64,000 bases of DNA from Spirometra erinaceieuropaei. Taxonomy: Eukaryota > Platyhelminthes > Cestoda > Diphyllobothriidea > Diphyllobothriidae. This document shows positions 52,957 to 64,000 of the stretch, piece after piece; positions within the stretch are counted from its first letter, which is position 1; each line of letters starts with the position of its first letter. The stretch spans positions 22,945 through 86,944 of the forward strand of contig CACRXP010000730.1 in NCBI GenBank assembly GCA_902702965.1. The letters run 5' to 3'. Under the pieces are notes generated by a model. That model was given only the letters and a program-made list of their open reading frames with translations. It searched no databases and was not told the origin of the DNA. The translations under genes and the position numbers were made by a program.

Positions 52957-54625
52957 TGAATAAATATTGCTCGTAGGACATAAATGATAACGGTGAAGTC
53001 AGTGTAGGTCAACAAATAGTGGGTCTCTCTGCTCTAGACAAGTTTTTAACTGTCCCTTTGCAAGTCGTTCCATGACCTTACGCAAAATTCAGATTGGACT
53101 AATGGGACGGTAATTCCCATACTTCAGCCTGGACACCCATTTGTAGATTGGGTAAATAAATGAAATTTTCATTTCTCGACCGCCCACATCCTTCCCTGGC
53201 TTTTTGGAATATGAACATGTCGGCTCGCACAGTAAGTCGGCCAACCTTCGACGGACAAGTAAGCGAATTATATTTGGACCAGGTGATTTGGCGTGCTTCA
53301 GCCGGAGAACTGCTGTCTTTGTCGACGTAGGAGAGAAGTAAACATTATCTTCTAATGTAAATGATGCAGAATCTTATTGTCACTCTAGATCAGGAAGATG
53401 GAGACGATTCGTTTCATGAGTGAGTACGGACTGGAAGAACCTAGAGGGGGCTGATGCTCACATTTGGTCATCCGTCTCCATTACTCCATTTCGGAACCTC
53501 AGCACTCAAATCACGTCATGATTTCTTTTGCTATTGCATAGAGAACCGTATGGAACATCGGGATGCTCCAAGGAGTTTTACAGTGTGCATGACCTATAAC
53601 TGTTTTAAAGTCTATCATCCTCACATTTGCACATATCTCGCTGTCGTTTGTATTCCCAAAGAAGATTGAGACTCCCCGTTAGTCAAAAAGCCTCCACGTC
53701 TTATTTCTTCTCTTAGAGGCGATCTGAACTTCCCGCTTTATCAGCGGCAGACGGTTGCTTCTTTTCATTAGTCCGGGTTGCAGTTTTTATTAATGTTTCT
53801 TTTAACCACCAATACTCGTTAATTGCTCGCTTTAGCATGGTTGTCCTTGATACTGCCGAGACTTGCGTTCGCATGCTAAAAATCTCTTTTCCGGATATTC
53901 ATTTCCCATCGTTTTTGTGAGTCAGGCTGGGAGACCATCAAGATCTCGAGAACCATTACAAAATGATCATAGGTACCCACTGACGGGAGATCTTGCAGAT
54001 TCAGCACACTCTCCTCGTCTCGGGTTAGCATTATGTTAAGACAGTGGGAATGTTGAACTTCCCCAAAACGTGTTCCGATTATTACATCCTAGAAGACCAG
54101 TGGCCGCTGTTATCTCGAACAAATGATGACTAAATATATCGGATGGACCCAAAACAGTCCAAGTTTTCCGGTTAATATTGATAGCGTTAAAGACCCCAAC
54201 AATAAGGACACCCTTGCTCAGGCAAGTCTTCTTCAGTTCTGTTAGGAAAAGGCTGTCGCGTTCTGCAATCCGGTTCGGGGGGGGGGGAGCGGCATGCAAT
54301 TGCGAATGCCAGTGTCCTGGATATTTACTGAGAGAGGTAAAAACGAAAACTCCACTGTCGCTGTGGTGGGGTGTTGCTTAGAGACCTCGGTTAAATTGCA
54401 GCTAACACAGATAACAACTTCCCCTCCTTGGCCTATTCAGTCTCCTCTAAACAGCTGGCAGCCTATGAAGGATACCTCACTTTCTGCAATAATTTCAGAC
54501 AGCTATGTTATTGTAAATGTTCAAGCACCCGGTGTGTGCTCATTAACCTAAGTCCTGAATTCATTCATCTTATTAGACAAGTTCTATACATTCGAGTACA
54601 CCACCTTAAATGCCCACGGGCCCGA
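52957..54625 (-). pseudogene. CR1-like LINE, endonuclease and start of reverse transcriptase
   Basis: The minus strand reads VVYSNVRNLSNKMNEFRT-like sequence near 54590, FIGCQLFRGD, then frame 54299-54036 with LLIVGVFNAI-type endonuclease residues, NIRR-linked pieces, RLKHAKSPGPNIIRLLVRRR near 53280 and NYRPISPI, ILRKVMERLAKG near 53060. This is a different copy from the one at 51120-52831, since the NYRPIS/FRPIS box occurs in both. Many stops. Confidence 0.7.
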
Positions 54626-56643
54626 GAATGACCAGCCAAGATTACAAAGGGTGCTATCCACAGGAACGACCGCTTGATCTATATTATCTTCCCTTCCCTT
54701 ATTTGTAACCTTTTCTACCACCCCTCCTGTGTCCTCCTCTTCAGTTCCTCCAAGAAATTTTCATTGTGTCTCTTTCTGTCGATTCGTAATCCCGCAGGAA
54801 AAACACATTTTAATGCGAATAACGAAGAGCCGCTCTCCCTTCCAGGGGATGTGAAGCTTGGATTTCGTTTTCAGGAATGGTTTTGACAGCTAATCCATCA
54901 GCCACCATTATTAAAAACACAAATTGGCAACTGCACAAGCTTGCTCATTCGTTCAGAGGTTTACTCGCGAATGGTTCTTTAATTCCGTATTGACCGTGCT
55001 GACCCAGGTTCTCAGTAAAATAACTTTTACTGTTAAAAATCTGCGCCGGTAATGCTTAGTACTTCTGGTATTTCTGTTCTCGGATTTAATGACAGGAACT
55101 CTACCTTTATTGTTTTCCTTCCTTCCACTCCACTTAAATCGAAAATACAATAATTTAACACCCGTTAGAAGATGGAGCGTCTCCTCGCAAGCGAAGGGAG
55201 CCTGGTTAGTTGGATTTGTGCCACATCCTCAGTTCTTTACTCAACGCAGTCATTCCCTCTAGCACTTGTCAGCTGACGCCCAAATTTTACTTCTTCTGTC
55301 AAGCAAAGAAGAAGGTTACCATGCGATCACCTGAACGGCCCCAGCATTTGAACTCGTACGGGGGTCCATCATCAGACATTATGGAAGTACAATGAGAGGT
55401 GAACATTCTTGTGGCTTGACTACATGGGGGATGGGGGAAGGTCGTGTGAAGTCGGCTCATGCTGGGGCTATGCTGCCAGACCGGCTGTGGTTATACAGCT
55501 CGGTGACCGTTCTCATCGTTCGTTTGAAATTTGGTCGTGTCATTTGAGGTACCTTATGTAATCAGTGACAGCTGTGAAGCATGTCAGTATGTCTGTTTGT
55601 GACATCACTGTCAAAGACGCGGATTTCTACCCATTCTTGCTTTTAATTATCGCCGGACCACGCCATTTTCTGTTTGTCAGCGAAGTCGAATTCGCTGACT
55701 TCTGGGCACCGTTTTGGTCCGCCGAACGACCAGTTTATACTAGCCTTTCATGGAGTGAGTCTTCGTGCTGTCGGGTGCGTATAAATGCGTCCGGTTAGCT
55801 CTTCATCCCCTAATTAAGGTGCTCTTGATAATTTCCAGACGACGGGCGGCACCTACACCATGACCTACGGCAAATGGTTCTGTCGTTTTTGAGAGTATCA
55901 AAACGTTGATTGATCTCTCTCTCCTGTTCGTCTCCCGTGAACGCGTACGGAGAAAGCAATAAAGGAAGTTGTCCGGCTATCCGGTTCTTGCCATTTGACC
56001 CTGTAACTGAAGAGTTTCGTTTATTTGTTCCTCAGTAAGCATTTACCATTTGGATGAGCGCCTCAACACAACTGCGTTAGCAGGACATCTACCAGTTCCA
56101 TTGATCGATGTCTTGGTTTTCAAACCCTTTTGTCTAATATGTCCTGGGTTCAAATGCTTGCGCTATTTCCGCTCATTGAGCTACGCGGAATATTTCCGAT
56201 GGGGAATGTTCCAGAGTTATTCTGTCTACCAACAAACGGGCCAGACATTGCTGTTTCATCAATCCTTCCCACTGCAGTACTTCTGGATCAGCTGTTAGAG
56301 TTTGTTATGTGACCGTCTGTTTGAGCCTTAGGCTAAAACTCTAGGATGAAGTGGAACGTTATCTTACGTTTCACACACAGGGAATCGTTTCGAAGGCCAG
56401 TCTCCGGGTCAAAAAAGGCATCGGTGTCAGCTTAATGCCCTGAAGACCGTCCTTGTAGATCGAGAGCTCAAGTGATGGAAGCGACGGAAAACTCAATTGG
56501 AGGAAATGTAGAATAAAACGGGGATTTTAGTTAAAACGGGCACGGCGAAATGAACAATCGGGGCCATGACAATTTTAAAAGAATCGAAACCCAAACAAGA
56601 TCGCAAAATGTATCCCACGCCATCAACTGTTGTCTTCTTTTTC

Positions 56644-56685
56644 GCCTTCCCCCTCCTCCTCCTCCCCCTCCTCCTCCTCCTCCTC

Positions 56686-56749
<64 letters not shown>

Positions 56750-56750
56750 T
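56644..56750 (+). repeat. Compound microsatellite, CCT/CTC then CAT units
   Basis: A CCT/CTC stretch (to about 56690) is followed by about 20 CAT units. Open frames of poly-Ser, poly-His or poly-Asp across it are artefacts. Confidence 0.95.
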
Positions 56751-57929
56751 TCAGAGGGTTTAGGGGCACTGTCCACTTTTGAAGGAGTCCCTTTAACCAT
56801 AATCTAACACCATATGGCAACGCCAGCGAAAATCAGGAATTTAATCATTGTTAAAAAGAACAGTTGAAGCTAAAACTTCCTTTCCCTCTACAACCCTCGC
56901 AGGTTTTGTCGAACGAGGCCATCATAAACTTAACAGAGACAAATAATGAAGATTCACTTTACGTCAGGTAAGCAATCGATTTCCTGCAAATGAACAAAAA
57001 TCTTCAGTGGAGATAGAGAAGCTTCCGTTTAGTTTGTTAAGGTAGTCACTGTTCAAGCGTAAAAATTAGGCTGCTGGCGTCTGGTCGTCCATATTTATGA
57101 TTGAAATCAATTACGCGGTAGGTACAGAGACTACTTCTGCGTCATTCGCCATCTAGGTAGCGTTCTTCATGTTTTGAGAATGTAACGGGTGATCTGCATT
57201 CACTCACAACGACGTCTCTGGAATCGATGAGGTTCTTTGTAATTTGCTACCCAGCATCTTTGCATGCATCTACGTGAAATACCTCCCTCGGACATGGATA
57301 TCGGCATTTTGGAAGCATACATGACTTCATACAAAGCATAATATCGAATGACACATGTCAAATAAGAGTTTGCATAAATAGTTAAACCGGAAGCTTTTAA
57401 GATGGTATCCAGGGCTCAGGGTCTTCATACGGCATAAGAATAAAAAACAAGTCATATAATATTTAAATTTATCGGGTCTGCGATGAGAGATTCATTATAG
57501 TTTACGTTTTCGGGTTTGCATCTAAATGAAAAGATTAATAAGCCGGACTGTGGGTTTATTTTTTCTGTTATAATCTTTACTAGATAAATTTCACACCTTC
57601 CACTCAGGTGGAAAGAACATCTGACTTAAATGTTCAATGACTCACTGAAAGTAATTTCTAGCCTCGGGTACGTCACCATCTCGAATTGGGCCTTCCCCAG
57701 CCGACTGTGACAGATGGGGCTAAACGTGTTTTCGTTTCCAGAGTCTTTATCGGTAATAATTACTGACTGCTAACTCTTATTCCCCATGCGATTGTCTGCG
57801 TGAACCCAGGACCAGGAGCTCCAAATCAAACCAATTATCCCGTTTACGTCTCACAAATAAAAATTGTCCAGCGAACGCCACTATAATGTGATTGGATATT
57901 TCCGACCTCCAGACGACACAAAACAATCC

Positions 57930-58075
57930 AGATAGCCCAATTGGTAAAAATATTTGACCTGACTGCTCAGTGAACCACTGAAGGCTGATGTGCCCCTACC
58001 TCGGTTTAGGGTACCACTGACTACTGACTCCAAATAAACCGTTAATGTTCATTTCAGTGTCTCTTGTCAAAACAT
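57930..58075 (+). repeat. Degenerate copy of repeat B
   Basis: A tRNA-like relic (CAATTGGTAAAAATATTTG) is followed by ATAAACCGTTAATGTTCATT, TCAGTGTCTCTTGTC, which matches the right arm. It is heavily diverged. Confidence 0.4.
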
Positions 58076-58318
58076 ATGTTATCCTCTTATGTTATGTTAT
58101 GAATAGGGAGCTCAAGGGCGAAAGCCTCATTCCCTTAATAAACTGACTTAAACTGACTTAAGCGCAATAATATAGGTGCAAATATAACACAGCATTTTTG
58201 CATTCCTTTGAAAGACGCTTCAGTTGCTTAGAACTATCTAACGGACTAGTAGTCTTTCGCCAAGTGAACGTGAAACATCTTACAACTTTCACAGATTTCC
58301 GTTAAACGGGTTTTGCAG

Positions 58319-58365
58319 GCCTCTGCCCTAGGCAGGATCATCGATGAAAGTCAAGTACAGTTCAG
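58319..58365 (+). CDS. Candidate exon 1 of an unidentified plus-strand host gene
   Basis: The segment lies between acceptor ...gggttttgcag and a weak donor gtttct. It is 47 nt and encodes ASALGRIIDESQVQF with two bases left. Those two bases plus the first base of the exon at 59925 make a Ser codon, so the join is in phase. I do not recognise the protein. Confidence 0.45.
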
Positions 58366-58834
58366 GTTTCTTCGGTTGAAATTACTTCCATTCATCCCTC
58401 TCTTTAAAAGTGACTGTCTGATCACCGATAATGTGGATTTTGTGAAAATTGGCATTTTTTGGTTAGAAACATTGAAAGCGAACTTAAGAAACCGCTAAAA
58501 ATGCTGTCAATGGAAGCGGCGAGTAAGCGTCGGCTATTTGTTTAAATGCATCAGTCGCTATGCAAGATGTTCAGCGCTATATTAATGTAGCCTATGAGAA
58601 CGCCAAACTACTCCAGCACTCAGTACGCGGATGTCATTGGCGGCGGCTTCTGAGCGCTGAAAATAGGCCATTCGCGCGTACAATCAAATGCACCAATAAA
58701 GCAGCTGTTACCCTCATATAACCTACGCATTTTCTGCTACTGGGAATGCTTAAGTAGCATTAACATTTTGTAATCCGCGGGCGGCAAATTACGGTGGGAC
58801 TAAAGAAAGAAGTCAGAACCCTTGAACTAAAGTT

Positions 58835-58925
58835 AACGTTGGGGTTAGGGACAGGTTTGGTGATACGGCCGCCTAACAACAGTCTTAACCCGACTCTAAA
58901 CCTAATCCACACCCTAATTTTTGCT
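58835..58925 (+). repeat. Degenerate telomere-like tract
   Basis: Both GGGGTTAGGG and CTAAACCTAATCC-type units occur within 90 bp, as two facing stretches. Imperfect and short. Confidence 0.35.
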
Positions 58926-59849
58926 CATAGTATCGCAGCTATCGGCTGCAATCTTCGAAAAACTGTCATTTGTACCACGGATAAATAAGCATCCCAAGCT
59001 GTTTCACCAAATTCAATAACAAGACGAACAATATCAGCACACTGCCTTGGGGGAGAGAAACTAAGTTAGCATCACAGTCTTGTTTCCGAGTAGTAAGTGT
59101 GGTCTGGATGTCACCCGAATTGACTCGTGTAGGTCAACATTTCCAAATACTCTATCATTTCAAAGAATTACAACTCCGTTACATGTAGTAGATTTAAAAT
59201 TTTAATTAAATTTAAGTTTATCTCGGTATCTAACCTTGTGACCCGTGTTTTAGCAGTTATTTTGATTATTCGCTCACCCGCGCTCCTCATAAACCATAAA
59301 CATTCACGATGGGGCCGTTTCTAAGGGGTTAGGTGAGATGGGTGGCTTTTGGGGAAGGCAGTCTGTTTTGGATTCTTCGAAAGGTTTTCAGAAATTTCCC
59401 TTAAGAGGTAATGGGCTCGCGAGTTGTGCATGACAAGAACACGGCATCGAGCAACCGTAGACAGTCCGCCTTCTGCACCCAAAAAATATGCCAGGCGTGC
59501 GGTTAAACTGCCTATCAGGACAACTCAAACGCCTGAACCATAGGAAATAGCTAGGACGGCTTGGGACTATGAGTTATGCATAGTAGCCGGATTGCTGGGA
59601 TGCAGCTGAATAACCCCCTATTAACCAATCAAAAGCGGACTACTGTAGCGATGGGGCCGTTTTAATTTTTGCGTATTTATTTACCCTTCCTCTTGCTCCC
59701 GGTTCTACGACACATGCAAGTGATCTGATGAACCGACTTCAGGTCTATGTGCACACACCTCGGCATGCGCAATCTCATCTCATTAACGTACTGGCTGATG
59801 CCCTCTCTCCCGTGCGTCACGTGCACGCGTCTTCTTTTATGGGGTGCAC

Positions 59850-59880
59850 CCACGCACACACGCACGCACGCGCGCGCGCA
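59850..59880 (+). repeat. CA/CG-rich microsatellite
   Basis: Alternating CACG/CACA/CGCG units. It lies 45 bp before the candidate exon at 59925. Confidence 0.8.
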
Positions 59881-59924
59881 GCTCACCGTCATGCGAGCCT
59901 GGCGGCCCCACGAGCCAATTGCAG

Positions 59925-60073
59925 TCTCCTTTTCGAGAAGCCTGACGATCCGAGTGTGTGCAAGCTATTAAACGAGATCACACAGTCGCCAACTCATCTC
60001 CCTCCCTTAGATATGCTTAAAAGGCTTCTTCCTGGTCACACAAAGACTGCCAACCCGCCGGAGGAAAAAGATG
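59925..60073 (+). CDS. Candidate exon 2 of an unidentified plus-strand host gene
   Basis: Acceptor ...gagccaattgcag and a perfect donor gtaagt bound this 149-nt exon. It encodes LLFEKPDDPSVCKLLNEITQ, then SPTHLPPLDMLKRLLPG and a charged PPEEKD end. It looks like a soluble, mostly helical protein; the family is unknown. It is followed by a 50-nt intron. Confidence 0.6.
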
Positions 60074-60123
60074 GTAAGTATCAAAACTGTAGCCTACGTT
60101 TAACCAACTTTTATGTCTGTTAG

Positions 60124-60189
60124 TGGATCTGCAAAGAGCCGTCTGTCAGCTGGTCAAAGTTATCCGTTCTAACACAATACAGTTAATGG
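60124..60189 (+). CDS. Candidate exon 3 of an unidentified plus-strand host gene
   Basis: Acceptor ...ttatgtctgttag and donor gtagaa bound a 66-nt exon that continues the frame with VDLQRAVCQLVKVIRSNTIQ and then LM. One base is left over. The short upstream intron (60074-60123) and phase agreement support a real gene with exons at 58319 and 59925. Downstream exons were not found with confidence. Confidence 0.55.
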
Positions 60190-60849
60190 GTAGAAGATTG
60201 CCAAAAGGGAGATAGGACGTACAGGATCAGAGGCGTCAAGGGTCAGGTGGATGAACGCAGAGACAGTTCGCTGTAAAAATTGCGCATTTTGACAGATTTT
60301 GGGGAACGCTTCAATACTTAGAGCAGGAAGCCTAAACACAAGAGCCAGAAATCCGTCTTCGGCTCAAGGGGAGGCTTGTTACTGGCCTAGGCCAGACCCA
60401 AGCGCTAATATAACGGCCGTTAGGATCTAGTAGCATGAAGCGCTGCGATGCTGCCCTTCACACAATTCCCTCATGTTCTGTACATCGGAATTTTCGTCGC
60501 ATAAATCAGGCTTAAGTGCTGTCTGCAGGTTCAGCTCACCTGTCGTTAAAAATAGCACATTCATTTGACGGTCTACGTAGGAGATGGCACTTTACTCTGT
60601 AGTTCAGCGCATCATGGCTGTCTGACGAAGGTTTGTTCGTCGATCCTGGCCGCAGAAACTGGGTCAAGGAGCATGATCAGTGTGTGTGCAGATGGATAGG
60701 AAACCTGACTTGCTATTGCACTGTAAATTTTTAACTCAACGGCCAAAGCACTTGAGTAATCTAAGCCGGTCTTTGTAGTGTCGTATGGGGAGCACATAAG
60801 AACGCTAAATTGTATGGTCTTCTGGCAAGATCTTATTTTGTAGCCGTAC

Positions 60850-60905
60850 CTGTTCGGGGTTGCGGTTAAGGTTGGGGGTTGGGGTCAGGCTGGGGCTTGT
60901 CTACT
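60850..60905 (+). repeat. Degenerate G-rich telomere-like tract
   Basis: GGTTGCGGTTAAGGTTGGGG and further GGGGTT units. GTACCTG-type and CAGGTACGG sequences at its two sides are inverted (60845-60853, 60906-60914). Confidence 0.35.
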
Positions 60906-61093
60906 GCAGGTACGGCTGCGAAATAAGACCCGATCAGCCTTCTTTTACCAACAAACTTTTAAGAAACCTTCCAGTAGTTTTAGCAATGTGTAGCAGATCA
61001 ATGTTCAGGGGCCAGTATAAATGCGCCTCTTCTCCTAAGGCGAGCTTGCATGTGGTTGCCAACTGGGCTAATATTCTGAAAATAACCATGCTC

Positions 61094-61291
61094 TAGTAGC
61101 GCAACAGGCCAGATACAGACAGTCGTTTCACGGTCGTTACCGATCATCAGTACGTCACAGGGATCGAGTGAGATCCTAGTCAGAACAGTGAGGGTCAAAC
61201 GCGTACTTGACATGTTTATATACCTCATTTCGTATGGCCTACTAACGACCGTAAAACAGCTGTCTGCTTCTGGCTTGTTGCGCTCTTAGTG
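61094..61291. mobile_element. MITE F, copy 2
   Basis: Ends TAGTAGCGCAACAGGCCAGA, CAGACAGTCGTTTCACGGTC and the inverted GACCGTAAAACAGCTGTCTG, TTGTTGCGCTCTTAG. The middle GTGAGGGTCAAACGCGTACT matches copy 1. A further partial copy follows at 61340-61480. Confidence 0.6.
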
Positions 61292-61529
61292 ACCTGCTTA
61301 GGTATTACATGTGGTATGTGTCCTATACCACAACGCCCGATGTCGTCATTGGCAGGCTGGCTGGAGAACAGAATGGGATCAAGGGAGATCCTAACCACAA
61401 CAGTGAAGGTCAAACGCCTACCTAATAACCACTCCCCCTACTCGAGACTTCGACGTTTGCGAACAGATGTCTGCTGTGTGTCCCACACCATGATGGACGC
61501 AAAGACGGTGACTTCAGCGTGAATTAGTT

Positions 61530-63387
61530 TATAGCAACAGTAGACTTGCGAAGCCCCTACTGCGCTCTCTCCCTCCCCACCTACCAAGACCCGGTGTCAA
61601 GAGGGAGTTGAGAAAACAAGGGGAGCAGGATCAGATGCGGTAAATGTCAGGGTTAAACAACCCGACTACGCGGACCACACGCAGGGCGAGGTTTTCACCG
61701 AAGCGAGACGACGACGGCTCGGACCCCAGTTGAGTATGAGTTTCATAGAGGCCACATTAAGAAGGCGCCACTGCAGTCTGATTCTACGTCCTGAGAGGTG
61801 AATCAAGTAATCTCGTCAGCTGGCAGCCTTCCTAGCCACGACTTTTAGCACATCGAGATAATTTTAAAGTGCGCTAATTGTCCATTTAAACTGCCTCTGT
61901 TCTGCTATTGGCCCAGTTAGCTTAATTAGTTAATTCTACCAAATAGAGTGAGAAACATGGGGAAGTAACTGGAAGCGACGTTTTGAGCCCGCAAGCCGCA
62001 ATATTTACCAGTCTTTATATGACTCTAGACCGGAAGCTTTAGCATGATCCAATCCGTTAAAGGCTGTCTGAAGTCAAGAGGCCCTAATGAAGAAGGTGTG
62101 GAGCCACCTTCCGTGTATTCTGATCCCGAATATTCGTGGCGGTAGCTGCGTTAACCAGTGTGATCTAGTTACCGGACGAGGCACGTGGTGTGAACTGTGA
62201 AATCTAACCACATTGTTTAACGCTGTAAGCGATTTGTATGGAGGATCATGCATGAAAAGGACATGTCAGATTATTTTGCTGTCACCCCTAAGGTGCAGAC
62301 CTCATCGTCTCTGCGTATTCACGTTGCTGCGTAGTGAATTTTTCTCATCCTTCACCCAGCAACGCCATTTTCATGATTCTAACTTTAAGCACAGTGGAGG
62401 TAAAATGCTTTTTTACAAGACCGTTGTCTGAAGAGAGTGTCTGAACTAACAACTAACGTAGAATGTCCTTGAGAGCGAAACCTGACAGAGTTGTATACAT
62501 CGAATTGTACTTTATACGCAAGATGAGTACACATAGAAGTACCAACTTCAGTTTTTCAGTCTACCAAAAAAATTAATGCATTAACTCGAAATAAATTCTT
62601 AGAGACAAACCTCAGGCGCATACCGAAAGTTTATATGAATATTTGAGCCGAAATCCATTAGCTTCAAAAGGAAAACCATGTAATGCTCACAAGCTGCCAA
62701 TAGATAGTCACTAGTGTACAGATGTTGTGTGCTTCACCATACTGACAGGTCAGGTACTGACTGAAAGCCAAGGCACGTGTTTTGCCGATTTTCTGTCTTT
62801 GCCTGGCGCAGCTCCGAGGGGTTCGGTTCATCAACAGGGTCTTACAGCTTCCTCCCCCCTTGCGCTTTCTGGCATAAACTCCAGTTTGTGAATCCCTGCT
62901 TTAAGTTAGTCTCATAAATGGCGCGATATTATTTTCTGCCCAAAATTACGGAAATTTTCTTGGTTTCTGATCCGAACACCGAGGGCAGGTGCAACACTTC
63001 AACTGTTTTCTGCACAGGGCTAATGGTTTGTCAACCTTGACAACACACGACCTTGTGTCATAAAACCAGTCTTGATGCAACGTGTTATTTCGCCTGCCTA
63101 ACGCCCCCAAACCCATTGGCGTTGACTAGCCTCGGTGATTGAGAGCGCACATGTGCTAACACGAGGCCGAAGTTGACTTTCGGGAAAGGGTTAGATGATC
63201 TAGGATGGAGTTGCTGGGTCACTATAAGGTGCTTGGCGACGCTTTAAATCAGAGACCAGTTAGGTGGCACCTATGCTCACTCTTCTTATAGCAGGCCTAA
63301 CATTAACATGCCAGAAGTTTATCGGGGCAAAGCATAGGAATGGTTATTCCGCTAAAGTTTGCAGATCTCAATCCAAATGCTCACATA
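61530..63387. other. Unassigned; one possible exon
   Basis: At about 62363-62402 a good acceptor (ctcatccttcacccag) and a donor (gtaaaa) bound a 40-nt segment QRHFHDSNFKHSG. It is out of phase with the exon at 60189, so it is not called. Confidence 0.3.
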
Positions 63388-63900
63388 CAGTAGGTGGGCT
63401 AACTCATGAAATGTTAACCGAAATTCAGAAATGCGTCTTCGTTTCGAAAAGATTAATTAAGTAGGGCTGTAAAACTAATCATCATTCATCCTAATTCTAT
63501 AATAATTCAGATATCACAGGCTGTCGGCTTTTGAACGAACGTCTTTTCGGCTGCATGCAAGGACGATGATTTGTAAAAAAATGATTACTTAAGTAGCATG
63601 CATTTTCTCATTGATTTTGGATGCCCTTAAAATTTCAATTGTGTTTCATAGAAGACATGCATAAACATATTCATTCTTCTTGCCCATCCATTAGGAAATT
63701 ACGTCTTCTTTCAATTTTATACTCAAAGAAAAGGTATAATTTGGTTTTAAAAAGTTTACGATTGTATGATTTTTTAATACCGTGAAATGGCTGTTCATGA
63801 AACGTTATGTCTCTGGATTTACCAAAGAGGCTTACAAAGTTAACAATATGGCTCAAATCCACCGCTAAATTTTATTAACTCCACATAGTCTCCTCTTAAT
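63388..63900 (+). repeat. MITE C, left part of a copy
   Basis: TA then CAGTAGGTGGGCTAACTCAT, followed by GAAATGTTAACC, CAGGCTGTCGGCTTTTGAA, GATTACTTAAGTAGCATGCA. It runs towards the window edge without a recognised right arm. Confidence 0.6.
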
Positions 63901-64000
63901 GCCGTAGAAAAACGTGTTGTTTTCCGTACACGGTAAATATACGGTCTGTAGTTTGGAAACCCTGAATGCAGGTATAACGGCAGGTCCAGTAGAAAATTAT

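Larger units (their letters stand above)
54626..58318. other. Unassigned, possible exon near 56140-56312
   Basis: A frame with MSWVQMLALFPLIELRGIFP and then VLLDQLLEFVM is open on the plus strand, ahead of the plus-strand gene at 58319. Its splice sites are not clear, so it is not called as an exon. Confidence 0.3.

Noticed and set aside
56531..56807. Frames encoding poly-Asp, poly-Ser, poly-Met or poly-His
   Set aside because: They are translations of the CCT/CAT microsatellite in different frames and strands.

Overview
The window is eukaryotic, most likely from a flatworm and probably a tapeworm. The evidence is a split host gene with perfect GT-AG introns, two of them only 32 and 34 nt long (a flatworm habit), TTAGGG-like interstitial tracts, and a dense mix of Penelope-like elements, CR1-like and RTE/CR1-like LINEs, a Helitron and tRNA-derived repeats. 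No prokaryotic gene organisation is present. The species call is inference.

Layout. 1-5066: mostly unassigned DNA, a telomere-like MITE, a tRNA-derived repeat, then two Penelope C-terminal fragments tail to tail. 5338-7434: a Helitron with both ends but a broken, shortened protein. 7435-12640: relics, including palindromic tRNA-core repeats. 12640-19260: a decayed LINE split by a nested CR1-like LINE and by a second insertion, followed by more LINE pieces. 19303-23990: MITEs and Penelope debris. 24314-43601 (minus strand): the main host gene, an ABHD18-type alpha/beta hydrolase in at least seven exons, whose large introns hold four Penelope insertions, MITEs and tRNA-derived repeats. 45780-49085: a plus-strand CR1-like LINE split by a tRNA-core palindromic element with a 10-bp target duplication. 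51120-54625: two minus-strand CR1-like LINE pieces around a 125-bp assembly gap. 58319-60189: three phase-compatible exons of an unidentified plus-strand host gene. The rest is relics, MITEs and unassigned DNA.

The most interesting signal is in the Penelope-like elements. Their pseudo-LTRs, in at least three sequence families, carry a short motif matching the hammerhead ribozyme core: CUGANGA, a 6-7 bp stem-loop, then GAAA followed by a four-base palindrome and C. The palindrome is ACGT in two families and AGCT in the third, so pairing is kept while sequence changes; this fits a ribozyme that works as a dimer. Several insertions have clean 10-13 bp target duplications and inverted flanks.

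Limits: all calls come from reading the sequence and the translations. No alignment or database search was run. Exon edges were checked by phase and GT-AG rules; repeat boundaries are accurate to about 10-20 bp unless a target duplication is given.
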